A stretch of 64,000 nt of DNA from Siphonodentalium dalli (lineage: Eukaryota; Mollusca; Scaphopoda; Gadilida; Siphonodentaliidae). Made by a program: the position numbers and the translations under genes. The notes below the pieces were generated by a model, which had not been told where the DNA came from, made no database searches, and saw only the letters and a program-made list of their open reading frames with translations. Each line of letters opens with the position of its first letter. Position 1 is the first letter of the stretch. Shown here piece by piece: positions 50,515 through 63,565 of the stretch. Location of the stretch: NCBI GenBank assembly GCA_032622095.1, contig CP136064.1, positions 1,362,001 through 1,426,000 on the forward strand, given 5' to 3'.

Positions 50515-53491
50515 ATGGTGGAGTACGGTTGGAAATTTTCAATTTGGCGCATGTTTCTCCATACCGCGCCATGTCAAATCTGGCCATATCCGAATCGGGT
50601 TGTCATTTACAATAACTGCAGAAAATATATATCTTCATGGTGGAATGCAAATGTATGTTTAAAGGAACAGATGTATCTCAACTTAAAGGGACATAAGTAA
50701 CACAGTCACCAACTTAAAGGGGTATCTGCTATAGACTGGTTCCATGGTGGAGTACGGTTGGATATTTTCAATTTGGTGCATGTTTCTCCATACCGCGCCA
50801 TGTCAAATCTGGCCATATCCGAATCGGGTTGTCATTTACAATGACTACAGAAAATAAATATCTTCATGTTGGAATGCAAATGTATGTTTAAAGAAACAGA
50901 TGTATCTCAACTTAAAGGGACATAAGTAACACAGTCACCAACTTTAAGGGGTATCTGCTATAGACTGGTTCCATGGTGGAGTACTGTTGGATATTTTTAA
51001 TTTGGCGCATGTTTCTCCCTACCGCGCCATGTCAAATCTGGCCATATCCGAATCGGGTTGTCATTTACAATGACTGCAGAAAATATATATCTTCATGGTG
51101 GAATGCAAATGTATGTTTAAAGGAACAGATGTATCTCAACTTAAAGGGACATAAGTAACACAGTCACCAACTTTAAGGGGTATCTGCTATAGACTGGTTC
51201 CATGGTGGAGTACGGTTGGATATTTTCAATTTGGCGCATGTTTCTCCATACCGCGCCATGTCAAATCTGGCCATATCCGAATCGGGTTGTCATTTACAAT
51301 GACTGCAGAAAATATATATCTTCATGTTGGAATGCAAATGAATGTTTAATGGAACAGATGTATCTCAACTTAAAGGGACATAAGTAACACCGTCACCAAC
51401 TTTAAGGGGTATCTGCTATAGACTGGTTACATGGTGGAGTACGGTTGGATATTTTCAATTTTGCGCATGTTTCTCCATACCGCGCCATGTCAAATCTGGC
51501 CATATCCGAATCGGGTTGTCATTTACAATGACTGCAGAAAATAAATATCTTCATGTTGGAATGCAAATGTATGTTTAAAGGAACAGATGTATCTCAACTT
51601 AAAGGGACATAAGTAACACAGTCACCAACTTTAAGGGGTATCTGCTATAGACTGGTTCCATGGTGGAGTACGGTTGGATATTTACTATTTGGCGCATGTT
51701 TCTCCATACCGCGCCATGTCAAATCTGGCCATATCCGAATCGGGTTGTCATTTACAATGACTACAGAAAATAAATATCTTCATGTTGGAATGCAAATGTA
51801 TGTTTAAAGGAAGAGATGTATCTCAACTTAAAGGGACATAAGTAACACCGTCACCAACTTTAAGGGGTATCTGCTATAGACTGGTTCCATGGTGGAGTAC
51901 TGTTGCATATTTTCAATTTGGCGCATGTTTTTCCATACCGCGCCATGTCAAATCTGGCCATATCCGAATCGGGTTGTCATTTTCAATGACTACAGAAAAT
52001 AAATATCTTCATGTTGGAATGCAAATGTATGTTTAAAGGAACAGATGTATCTCAACTTAAAGGGACATAAGTAACACAGTCACCAACTTAAAGGGGTATC
52101 TGCTATAGACTGGTTCCATGGTGGAGTACGGTTGGATATTTTCAATTTGGCGCATGTTTCTCCATACCGCGCCATGTCAAATCTGGCCATATCCGAATCG
52201 GGTTGTCATTTACAATGACTGCAGAAAATATATATCTTCATGGTGGAATGCAAATGTATGTTTAAAGGAACAGATGTATCTCAACTTAAAGGGACATAAG
52301 TAACACAGTCACCAACTTAAAGGGGTATCTGCTATAGACTGGTTCCATGGTGGAGTACGGTTGGATATTTTCAATTTGGCGCATGTTTCTCCATACCGCG
52401 CCATGTCAAATCTGGCCCTATCCGAATCGGGTTGTCATTTACCATGACTGCAGAAAATATATATCTTCATGGTGGAATGCAAATGTATGTTTAAAGGAAC
52501 AGATGTATCTCAACTTAAAGGGACATAAGTAACACAGTCACCAACTTTAAGGGGTATCTGCTATAGACTGGTTCCATGGTGGAGTACGGTTGGATATTTT
52601 CAATTTGGAGCATGTTTCTCCATACCGCGCCATGTCAAATCTGGCCATATCCGAATCGGGTTGTCATTTACAATGACTGCAGAAAATAAATATCTTCATG
52701 TTGGAATGCAAATGAATGTTTGAAGGAACAGATGTATCTCAACTTAAAGGGACATAAGTAACACCGTCACCAACTTTAAGGGGTATCTGCTATAGACTGG
52801 TTACATGGTGGAGTAAGGTTGGATATTTTCAATTTTGCGCATGTTTCTCCATACCGCGCCATGTAAAATCTGGCCATATCCGAATCGGGTTGTCATTTAC
52901 AATGACTGCAGAAAATAAATATCTTCATGTTGGAATGCAAATGTATGTTTAAAGGAACAGATGTATCTCAACTTAAAGGGACATAAGTAACACAGTCACC
53001 AACTTAAAGAGGTGTCTGATTTAGACTGGTTCCATGGTGGAGTACGGTTGGATATTTTCTATTTAGCGCATGTTTCTCCATACCGCGCCATGTCAAATCT
53101 GGCCATATCCGAATCGGGTTGTCATTTACAATGACTACAGAAAATAAATATCTTCATGTTGGAATGCAAATGTATGTTTAGAGGAACAGATGTATCTCAA
53201 CTTAAAGGGACATAAGTAACACAGTCACCAACTTTAAGGGGTATCTGCTATAGACTGGTTCCATGGTGGAGTACGGTTGGATATTTACTATTTGGCGCAT
53301 GTTTCTCCATACCGCGCCATGTCAAATCTGGCCATATCCGAATCGGGTTGTCATTTACAATGACTACAGAAAATAAATATCTTCATGTTGGAATGCAAAT
53401 GTATGTTTAAAGGAACAGATGTATCTCAACTTAAAGGGACATAAGTAACACAGTCACCAACTTAAAGGGGTATCTGCTATAGACTGGTTCC
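50515..53491. repeat. Chimeric 13-monomer joining segment
   Basis: The first three units (50515 ggaaatt, 50744 ggtgcatg, 50973 tactgttgg) are 24-mer type. From 51202 the units are 10-mer type: aatttggcg with gaatgtttaatgg, then ttacatgg, tttacta, ttgcatatt, standard, taccatgac, ggagcatg and gtaagg. The last part (52805 with atgtaaaatc, 53034 tttagcgc with tttagagg, 53263 tttactattt) is the closing segment of the right-hand family, seen again at 58758-59215 and 62879-63565. Confidence 0.92.
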
Positions 53492-56400
53492 ATGGTGGAG
53501 TACGGTTGGATATTTTCAATTTGGCGCATGTTTCTCCATACCGCGCCATGTCAAATCTGGCCATATCCGAATCGGGTTGTCATTTACAATGACTGCAGAA
53601 AATATATATCTTCATGTTGGAATGCAAATGTATGTTTAAAGGAACAGATGTATCTCAACTTAAAGGGACATAAGTAACACAGTCACCAACTTTAAGGGGT
53701 ATCTGCTATAGACTGGTTACATGGTGGAGTACGGTTGGATATTTTCAATTATGCGCATGTTTCTCCATACCGCGCCATGTCAAATCTGGCCATATCCGAA
53801 TCGGGTTGTCATTTACAATGACTGCAGAAAATAAATATCTTCATGTTGGAATGCAAATGTATGTTTAAAGGAACAGATGTATCTCAACTGAAAGGAACAT
53901 AAGTAACACAGTCACCAACTTAAAGAGGTGTCTGATTTAGACTGGTTCCATGGTGGAGTACGGTTGGATATTTTCTATTTGGCGCATGTTTCTCCATACC
54001 GCGCCATGTCAAATCTGGCCATATCCGAATCGGGTTGTCATTTACAATGACTACAGAAAATAAATATCTTCATGTTGGAATGCAAATGTATGTTTAAAGG
54101 AACAGATGTATCTCAACTTAAAGGGACATAAGTAACACAGTCACCAACTTTAAGGGGTATCTGCTATAGACTGGTTCCATGGTGGAGTACGGTTGGATAT
54201 TTTCTATTTGGCGCATGTTTCTCCATACTGCGCCATGTCAAATCTGGCCATATCCGAATCGGGTTGTCATTTACAATGACTACAGAAAATAAATATCTTC
54301 ATGTTGGAATGCAAATGTATGTTTAAAGAAACAGATGTATCTCAACTTAAAGGAACATAAGTAACACAGTCACCAACTTTAAGGGGTATCTGCTATAGAC
54401 TGGTTCCATGGTGGAGTACTGTTGGATATTTTCAATTTGGCGCATGTTTCTCCCTACCGCGCCATGTCAAATCTGGCCATATCCGAATCGGGTTGTCATT
54501 TACAATGACTACAGAAAATAAATATCTTCATGTTGGAATGCAAATGTATGTTTAAAGGAACAGATGTATCTCAACTTAAAGGGACATAAGTAACACAGTC
54601 ACCAACTTAAAGGGGTATCTGCTATAGACTGGTTCCATGGTGGAGTACGGTTGGATATTTTCAATTTGGCGCATGTTTCTCCATTCCGCGCCATGTCAAA
54701 TCTGGCCATATCCGAATCGGGTTGTCATTTAGAATGACTGCAGAAAATATATATCTTCATGGTGGAATGCCAATGTATGTTTAAAGGAACAGATGTATCT
54801 CAACTTAAAGGGACATAAGTAACACAGTCACCAACTTAAAGGGGTATCTGCTATAGACTGGTTCCATGGTGGAGTACTGTTGGATATTTTCAATTTGGCA
54901 CATGTTTCTCCCTACCGCGCCATGTCAAATCTGGCCATATCCGAATCGGGTTGTCATTTACAATGAATACAGAAAATAAATATCTTCATGTTGGAATGCA
55001 AATGTATGTTTAAAGGAACAGATGTATCTCAACTTAAAGGGACATAAGTAACACAGTCACCAACTTAAAGGGGTATCTGCTATAGACTGGTTCCATGGTG
55101 GAGTACGGTTGAATATTTTCAATTTGGCGCATGTTTCTCCATACCGCGCAATGTCAAATCTGGCCATATCCGAATCGGGTTGTCATTTACAATGACTGCA
55201 GAAAATATATATCTTCATGGTGGAATGCAAATGTATGTTTAAAGGAACTGATGTATCTCAACTTAAACGGACATAAGTAACACAGTCACCAACTTAAAGG
55301 GGTATCTGCTATAGACTGGTTCCATGGTGGAGTACGGTTGGATATTTTCAATTTGGCGCATGTTTCTCCATACCGCGCCATGTCAAATCTGGCCCTATCC
55401 GAATCGGGTTGTTATTTACAATGACTGCAGAAAATATATATCTTCATGGTGGAATGCAAATGTATGTTTAAAGGAACAGATGTATCTCAACTTAAAGGGA
55501 CATAAGTAACACAGTCACCAACTTAAAGGGGTATCTGCTATAGACTGGTTCCATGGTGGAGTACGGTTGGATATTTTCAATTTGGCGCATGTTTCTCCAT
55601 ACCGCGCCATGTCAAATCTGGCCCTATCCGAATCGGGTTGTCATTTACAATGACTGCAGAAAATATATATCTTCATGGTGGAATGCAAATGTATGTTTAA
55701 AGGATAGATGTATCTCAACTTAAAGGGACATAAGTAACACCGTCACCAACTTTAAGGGGTATCTGCTATAGACTGGTTACATGGTGGAGTACGGTTGGAT
55801 ATTTTCAATTTGGCGCATGTTTCTCCATACCGCGCCATGTCAAATCTGGCCATATCCGAATCGGGTTGTCATTTACAATGACTGCAGAAAATATATATCT
55901 TCATGGTGGAATGCAAATGTATGTTTAAAGGAACAGATGTATCTCAACTTAAAGGGACATAAGTAACACAGTCACCAACTTTAAGGGGTATCTGCTATAG
56001 ACTGGTTCCATGGTGGAGTACGGTTGGATATTTTCAATTTGGCGCATGTTTTTCCATACCGCGCCATGTCAAATCTGGCCATATCCGAATCGGGTTGTCA
56101 TTTACAATGACTACAGAAAATAAATATCTTCATGTTGGAAAGCAAATGTATGTTTAAAGGAACAGATGTATCTCAACTTAAAGGGACATAAGTAACACAG
56201 TCACCAACTTAAAGGGGTATCTGCTATAGACTGGTTCCATGGTGGAGTACGGTTGGAAATTTTCAATTTGGCGCATGTTTATCCATACCGCGCCATGTCA
56301 AATCTGGCCATATCCGAATCGGGTTGTCATTTACAATAACTGCAGAAAATATATATCTTCATGGTGGAATGCAAATGTATGTTTAAAGGAACAGATGTAT

Positions 56401-59215
56401 CTCAACTTAAAGGGACATAAGTAACACAGTCACCAACTTAAAGGGGTATCTGCTATAGACTGGTTCCATGGTGGAGTACGGTTGGATATTTTCAATTTGG
56501 TGCATGTTTCTCCATACCGCGCCATGTCAAATCTGGCCATATCCGAATCGGGTTGTCATTTACAATGACTACAGAAAATAAATATCTTCATGTTGGAATG
56601 CAAATGTATGTTTAAAGAAACAGATGTATCTCAACTTAAAGGGACATAAGTAACACAGTCACCAACTTTAAGGGGTATCTGCTATAGACTGGTTCCATGG
56701 TGGAGTACTGTTGGATATTTTTAATTTGGCGCATGTTTCTCCCTACCGCGCCATGTCAAATCTGGCCATATCCGAATCGGGTTGTCATTTACAATGACTG
56801 CAGAAAATATATATCTTCATGGTGGAATGCAAATGTATGTTTAAAGGAACAGATGTATCTCAACTTAAAGGGACATAAGTAACACAGTCACCAACTTTAA
56901 GGGGTATCTGCTATAGACTGGTTCCATGGTGGAGTACGGTTGGATATTTTCAATTTTGCGCATGTTTCTCCATACCGCGCCATGTCAAATCTGGCCATAT
57001 CCGAATCGGGTTGTCATTTACAATGACTGCAGAAAATATATATCTTCATGTTGGAATGCAAATGAATGTTTAAAGGAACAGATGTATCTCAACTTAAAGG
57101 GACATAAGTAACACCGTCACCAACTTTAAGGGGTATCTGCTATAGACTGGTTACATGGTGGAGTACGGTTGGATATTTTCAATTTTGCGCATGTTTCTCC
57201 ATACCGCGCCATGTCAAATCTGGCCATATCCGAATCGGGTTGTCATTTACAATGACTGCAGAAAATAAATATCTTCATGTTGGAATGCAAATGAATGTTT
57301 AATGGAACAGATGTATCTCAACTTAAAGGGACATAAGTAACACCGTCACCAACTTTAAGGGGTATCTGCTATAGACTGGTTACATGGTGGAGTACGGTTG
57401 GATATTTTCAATTTTGCGCATGTTTCTCCATACCGCGCCATGTCAAATCTGGCCATATCCGAATCGGGTTGTCATTTACAATGACTGCAGAAAATAAATA
57501 TCTTCATGTTGGAATGCAAATGTATGTTTAAAGGAACAGATGTATCTCAACTTAAAGGGACATAAGTAACACAGTCACCAACTTTAAGGGGTATCTGCTA
57601 TAGACTGGTTCCATGGTGGAGTACGGTTGGATATTTACTATTTGGCGCATGTTTCTCCATACCGCGCCATGTCAAATCTGGCCATATCCGAATCGGGTTG
57701 TCATTTACAATGACTACAGAAAATAAATATCTTCATGTTGGAATGCAAATGTATGTTTAAAGGAAGAGATGTATCTCAACTTAAAGGGACATAAGTAACA
57801 CCGTCACCAACTTTAAGGGGTATCTGCTATAGACTGGTTCCATGGTGGAGTACTGTTGCATATTTTCAATTTGGCGCATGTTTTTCCATACCGCGCCATG
57901 TCAAATCTGGCCATATCCGAATCGGGTTGTCATTTTCAATGACTACAGAAAATAAATATCTTCATGTTGGAATGCAAATGTATGTTTAAAGGAACAGATG
58001 TATCTCAACTTAAAGGGACATAAGTAACACAGTCACCAACTTAAAGGGGTATCTGCTATAGACTGGTTCCATGGTGGAGTACGGTTGGATATTTTCAATT
58101 TGGCGCATGTTTCTCCATACCGCGCCATGTCAAATCTGGCCATATCCGAATCGGGTTGTCATTTACAATGACTGCAGAAAATATATATCTTCATGGTGGA
58201 ATGCAAATGTATGTTTAAAGGAACAGATGTATCTCAACTTAAAGGGACATAAGTAACACAGTCACCAACTTAAAGGGGTATCTGCTATAGACTGGTTCCA
58301 TGGTGGAGTACGGTTGGATATTTTCAATTTGGCGCATGTTTCTCCATACCGCGCCATGTCAAATCTGGCCCTATCCGAATCGGGTTGTCATTTACCATGA
58401 CTGCAGAAAATATATATCTTCATGGTGGAATGCAAATGTATGTTTAAAGGAACAGATGTATCTCAACTTAAAGGGACATAAGTAACACAGTCACCAACTT
58501 TAAGGGGTATCTGCTATAGACTGGTTCCATGGTGGAGTACGGTTGGATATTTTCAATTTGGAGCATGTTTCTCCATACCGCGCCATGTCAAATCTGGCCA
58601 TATCCGAATCGGGTTGTCATTTACAATGACTGCAGAAAATAAATATCTTCATGTTGGAATGCAAATGAATGTTTGAAGGAACAGATGTATCTCAACTTAA
58701 AGGGACATAAGTAACACCGTCACCAACTTTAAGGGGTATCTGCTATAGACTGGTTACATGGTGGAGTAAGGTTGGATATTTTCAATTTTGCGCATGTTTC
58801 TCCATACCGCGCCATGTAAAATCTGGCCATATCCGAATCGGGTTGTCATTTACAATGACTGCAGAAAATAAATATCTTCATGTTGGAATGCAAATGTATG
58901 TTTAAAGGAACAGATGTATCTCAACTTAAAGGGACATAAGTAACACAGTCACCAACTTAAAGAGGTGTCTGATTTAGACTGGTTCCATGGTGGAGTACGG
59001 TTGGATATTTTCTATTTAGCGCATGTTTCTCCATACCGCGCCATGTCAAATCTGGCCATATCCGAATCGGGTTGTCATTTACAATGACTACAGAAAATAA
59101 ATATCTTCATGTTGGAATGCAAATGTATGTTTAGAGGAACAGATGTATCTCAACTTAAAGGGACATAAGTAACACAGTCACCAACTTTAAGGGGTATCTG
59201 CTATAGACTGGTTCC
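53492..59215. repeat. Right-hand HOR family, 25-mer unit (5,724 bp)
   Basis: Twenty-five monomers. The first 16 (53492-57154) match 36798-40460 at offset 16,694, including the 1-bp deletion at 55704/55705. The remaining nine (57155-59215) comprise a mosaic unit and the 10-mer-type tail (ttacatgg, tttacta, ttgcatatt, standard, taccatgac, ggagcatg, gtaagg/atgtaaaatc, tttagcgc). Private changes include ggcacatg (54898), gttgaatattt (about 55110) and gtttatcc (about 56279). Confidence 0.93.
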
Positions 59216-62200
59216 ATGGTGGAGTACGGTTGGATATTTTCAATTTGGCGCATGTTTCTCCATACCGCGCCATGTCAAATCTGGCCATATCCGAATCGGG
59301 TTGTCATTTACAATGACTGCAGAAAATATATATCTTCATGTTGGAATGCAAATGTATGTTTAAAGGAACAGATGTATCTCAACTTAAAGGGACATAAGTA
59401 ACACAGTCACCAACTTTAAGGGGTATCTGCTATAGACTGGTTACATGGTGGAGTACGGTTGGATATTTTCAATTATGCGCATGTTTCTCCATACCGCGCC
59501 ATGTCAAATCTGGCCATATCCGAATCGGGTTGTCATTTACAATGACTGCAGAAAATAAATATCTTCATGTTGGAATGCAAATGTATGTTTAAAGGAACAG
59601 ATGTATCTCAACTGAAAGGAACATAAGTAACACAGTCACCAACTTAAAGAGGTGTCTGATTTAGACTGGTTCCATGGTGGAGTACGGTTGGATATTTTCT
59701 ATTTGGCGCATGTTTCTCCATACCGCGCCATGTCAAATCTGGCCATATCCGAATCGGGTTGTCATTTACAATGACTACAGAAAATAAATATCTTCATGTT
59801 GGAATGCAAATGTATGTTTAAAGGAACAGATGTATCTCAACTTAAAGGGACATAAGTAACACAGTCACCAACTTTAAGGGGTATCTGCTATAGACTGGTT
59901 CCATGGTGGAGTACGGTTGGATATTTTCTATTTGGCGCATGTTTCTCCATACTGCGCCATGTCAAATCTGGCCATATCCGAATCGGGTTGTCATTTACAA
60001 TGACTACAGAAAATAAATATCTTCATGTTGGAATGCAAATGTATGTTTAAAGAAACAGATGTATCTCAACTTAAAGGAACATAAGTAACACAGTCACCAA
60101 CTTTAAGGGGTATCTGCTATAGACTGGTTCCATGGTGGAGTACTGTTGGATATTTTCAATTTGGCGCATGTTTCTCCCTACCGCGCCATGTCAAATCTGG
60201 CCATATCCGAATCGGGTTGTCATTTACAATGACTACAGAAAATAAATATCTTCATGTTGGAATGCAAATGTATGTTTAAAGGAACAGATGTATCTCAACT
60301 TAAAGGGACATAAGTAACACAGTCACCAACTTAAAGGGGTATCTGCTATAGACTGGTTCCATGGTGGAGTACGGTTGGATATTTTCAATTTGGCGCATGT
60401 TTCTCCATTCCGCGCCATGTCAAATCTGGCCATATCCGAATCGGGTTGTCATTTAGAATGACTGCAGAAAATATATATCTTCATGGTGGAATGCCAATGT
60501 ATGTTTAAAGGAACAGATGTATCTCAACTTAAAGGGACATAAGTAACACAGTCACCAACTTAAAGGGGTATCTGCTATAGACTGGTTCCATGGTGGAGTA
60601 CTGTTGGATATTTTCAATTTGGCGCATGTTTCTCCCTACCGCGCCATGTCAAATCTGGCCATATCCGAATCGGGTTGTCATTTACAATGAATACAGAAAA
60701 TAAATATCTTCATGTTGGAATGCAAATGTATGTTTAAAGGAACAGATGTATCTCAACTTAAAGGGACATAAGTAACACAGTCACCAACTTAAAGGGGTAT
60801 CTGCTATAGACTGGTTCCATGGTGGAGTACGGTTGGATATTTTCAATTTGGCGCATGTTTCTCCATACCGCGCAATGTCAAATCTGGCCATATCCGAATC
60901 GGGTTGTCATTTACAATGACTGCAGAAAATATATATCTTCATGGTGGAATGCAAATGTATGTTTAAAGGAACTGATGTATCTCAACTTAAACGGACATAA
61001 GTAACACAGTCACCAACTTAAAGGGGTATCTGCTATAGACTGGTTCCATGGTGGAGTACGGTTGGATATTTTCAATTTGGCGCATGTTTCTCCATACCGC
61101 GCCATGTCAAATCTGGCCCTATCCGAATCGGGTTGTTATTTACAATGACTGCAGAAAATATATATCTTCATGGTGGAATGCAAATGTATGTTTAAAGGAA
61201 CAGATGTATCTCAACTTAAAGGGACATAAGTAACACAGTCACCAACTTAAAGGGGTATCTGCTATAGACTGGTTCCATGGTGGAGTACGGTTGGATATTT
61301 TCAATTTGGCGCATGTTTCTCCATACCGCGCCATGTCAAATCTGGCCCTATCCGAATCGGGTTGTCATTTACAATGACTGCAGAAAATATATATCTTCAT
61401 GGTGGAATGCAAATGTATGTTTAAAGGATAGATGTATCTCAACTTAAAGGGACATAAGTAACACCGTCACCAACTTTAAGGGGTATCTGCTATAGACTGG
61501 TTACATGGTGGAGTACGGTTGGATATTTTCAATTTGGCGCATGTTTCTCCATACCGCGCCATGTCAAATCTGGCCATATCCGAATCGGGTTGTCATTTAC
61601 AATGACTGCAGAAAATATATATCTTCATGGTGGAATGCAAATGTATGTTTAAAGGAACAGATGTATCTCAACTTAAAGGGACATAAGTAACACAGTCACC
61701 AACTTTAAGGGGTATCTGCTATAGACTGGTTCCATGGTGGAGTACGGTTGGATATTTACTATTTGGCGCATGTTTCTTCATACCGCGCCATGTCAAATCT
61801 GGCCATATCCGAATCGGGTTGTCATTTACAATGACTACAGAAAATAAATATCTTCATGTTGGAATGCAAATGTATGTTTAAAGGAAGAGATGTATCTCAA
61901 CTTAAAGGGACATAAGTAACACCGTCACCAACTTTAAGGGGTATCTGCTATAGACTGGTTCCATGGTGGAGTACTGTTGCATATTTTCAATTTGGCGCAT
62001 GTTTTTCCATACCGCGCCATGTCAAATCTGGCCATATCCGAATCGGGTTGTCATTTTCAATGACTACAGAAAATAAATATCTTCATGTTGGAATGCAAAT
62101 GTATGTTTAAAGGAACAGATGTATCTCAACTTAAAGGGACATAAGTAACACAGTCACCAACTTAAAGGGGTATCTGCTATAGACTGGTTCCATGGTGGAG

Positions 62201-63565
62201 TACGGTTGGATATTTTCAATTTGGCGCATGTTTCTCCATACCGCGCCATGTCAAATCTGGCCATATCCGAATCGGGTTGTCATTTACAATGACTGCAGAA
62301 AATATATATCTTCATGGTGGAATGCAAATGTATGTTTAAAGGAACAGATGTATCTCAACTTAAAGGGACATAAGTAACACAGTCACCAACTTAAAGGGGT
62401 ATCTGCTATAGACTGGTTCCATGGTGGAGTACGGTTGGATATTTTCAATTTGGCGCATGTTTCTCCATACCGCGCCATGTCAAATCTGGCCCTATCCGAA
62501 TCGGGTTGTCATTTACCATGACTGCAGAAAATATATATCTTCATGGTGGAATGCAAATGTATGTTTAAAGGAACAGATGTATCTCAACTTAAAGGGACAT
62601 AAGTAACACAGTCACCAACTTTAAGGGGTATCTGCTATAGACTGGTTCCATGGTGGAGTACGGTTGGATATTTTCAATTTGGAGCATGTTTCTCCATACC
62701 GCGCCATGTCAAATCTGGCCATATCCGAATCGGGTTGTCATTTACAATGACTGCAGAAAATAAATATCTTCATGTTGGAATGCAAATGAATGTTTGAAGG
62801 AACAGATGTATCTCAACTTAAAGGGACATAAGTAACACCGTCACCAACTTTAAGGGGTATCTGCTATAGACTGGTTACATGGTGGAGTAAGGTTGGATAT
62901 TTTCAATTTTGCGCATGTTTCTCCATACCGCGCCATGTAAAATCTGGCCATATCCGAATCGGGTTGTCATTTACAATGACTGCAGAAAATAAATATCTTC
63001 ATGTTGGAATGCAAATGTATGTTTAAAGGAACAGATGTATCTCAACTTAAAGGGACATAAGTAACACAGTCACCAACTTAAAGAGGTGTCTGATTTAGAC
63101 TGGTTCCATGGTGGAGTACGGTTGGATATTTTCTATTTAGCGCATGTTTCTCCATACCGCGCCATGTCAAATCTGGCCATATCCGAATCGGGTTGTCATT
63201 TACAATGACTACAGAAAATAAATATCTTCATGTTGGAATGCAAATGTATGTTTAGAGGAACAGATGTATCTCAACTTAAAGGGACATAAGTAACACAGTC
63301 ACCAACTTTAAGGGGTATCTGCTATAGACTGGTTCCATGGTGGAGTACGGTTGGATATTTACTATTTGGCGCATGTTTCTCCATACCGCGCCATGTCAAA
63401 TCTGGCCATATCCGAATCGGGTTGTCATTTACAATGACTACAGAAAATAAATATCTTCATGTTGGAATGCAAATGTATGTTTAAAGGAACAGATGTATCT
63501 CAACTTAAAGGGACATAAGTAACACAGTCACCAACTTAAAGGGGTATCTGCTATAGACTGGTTCC
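59216..63565. repeat. Right-hand HOR family, 19-mer unit (4,350 bp)
   Basis: Begins like 53492 (offset 5,724) through the unit at 61505, carrying the same 1-bp deletion (61428/61429). It then jumps to the tttacta unit (61734), missing the seven monomers equivalent to 56010-57612, including the ggaaatt-led cassette. It ends with an extra tttactattt unit (63337) that is present at 53263 but absent before 59216. A private tttcttcatacc is at about 61777. Confidence 0.93.
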
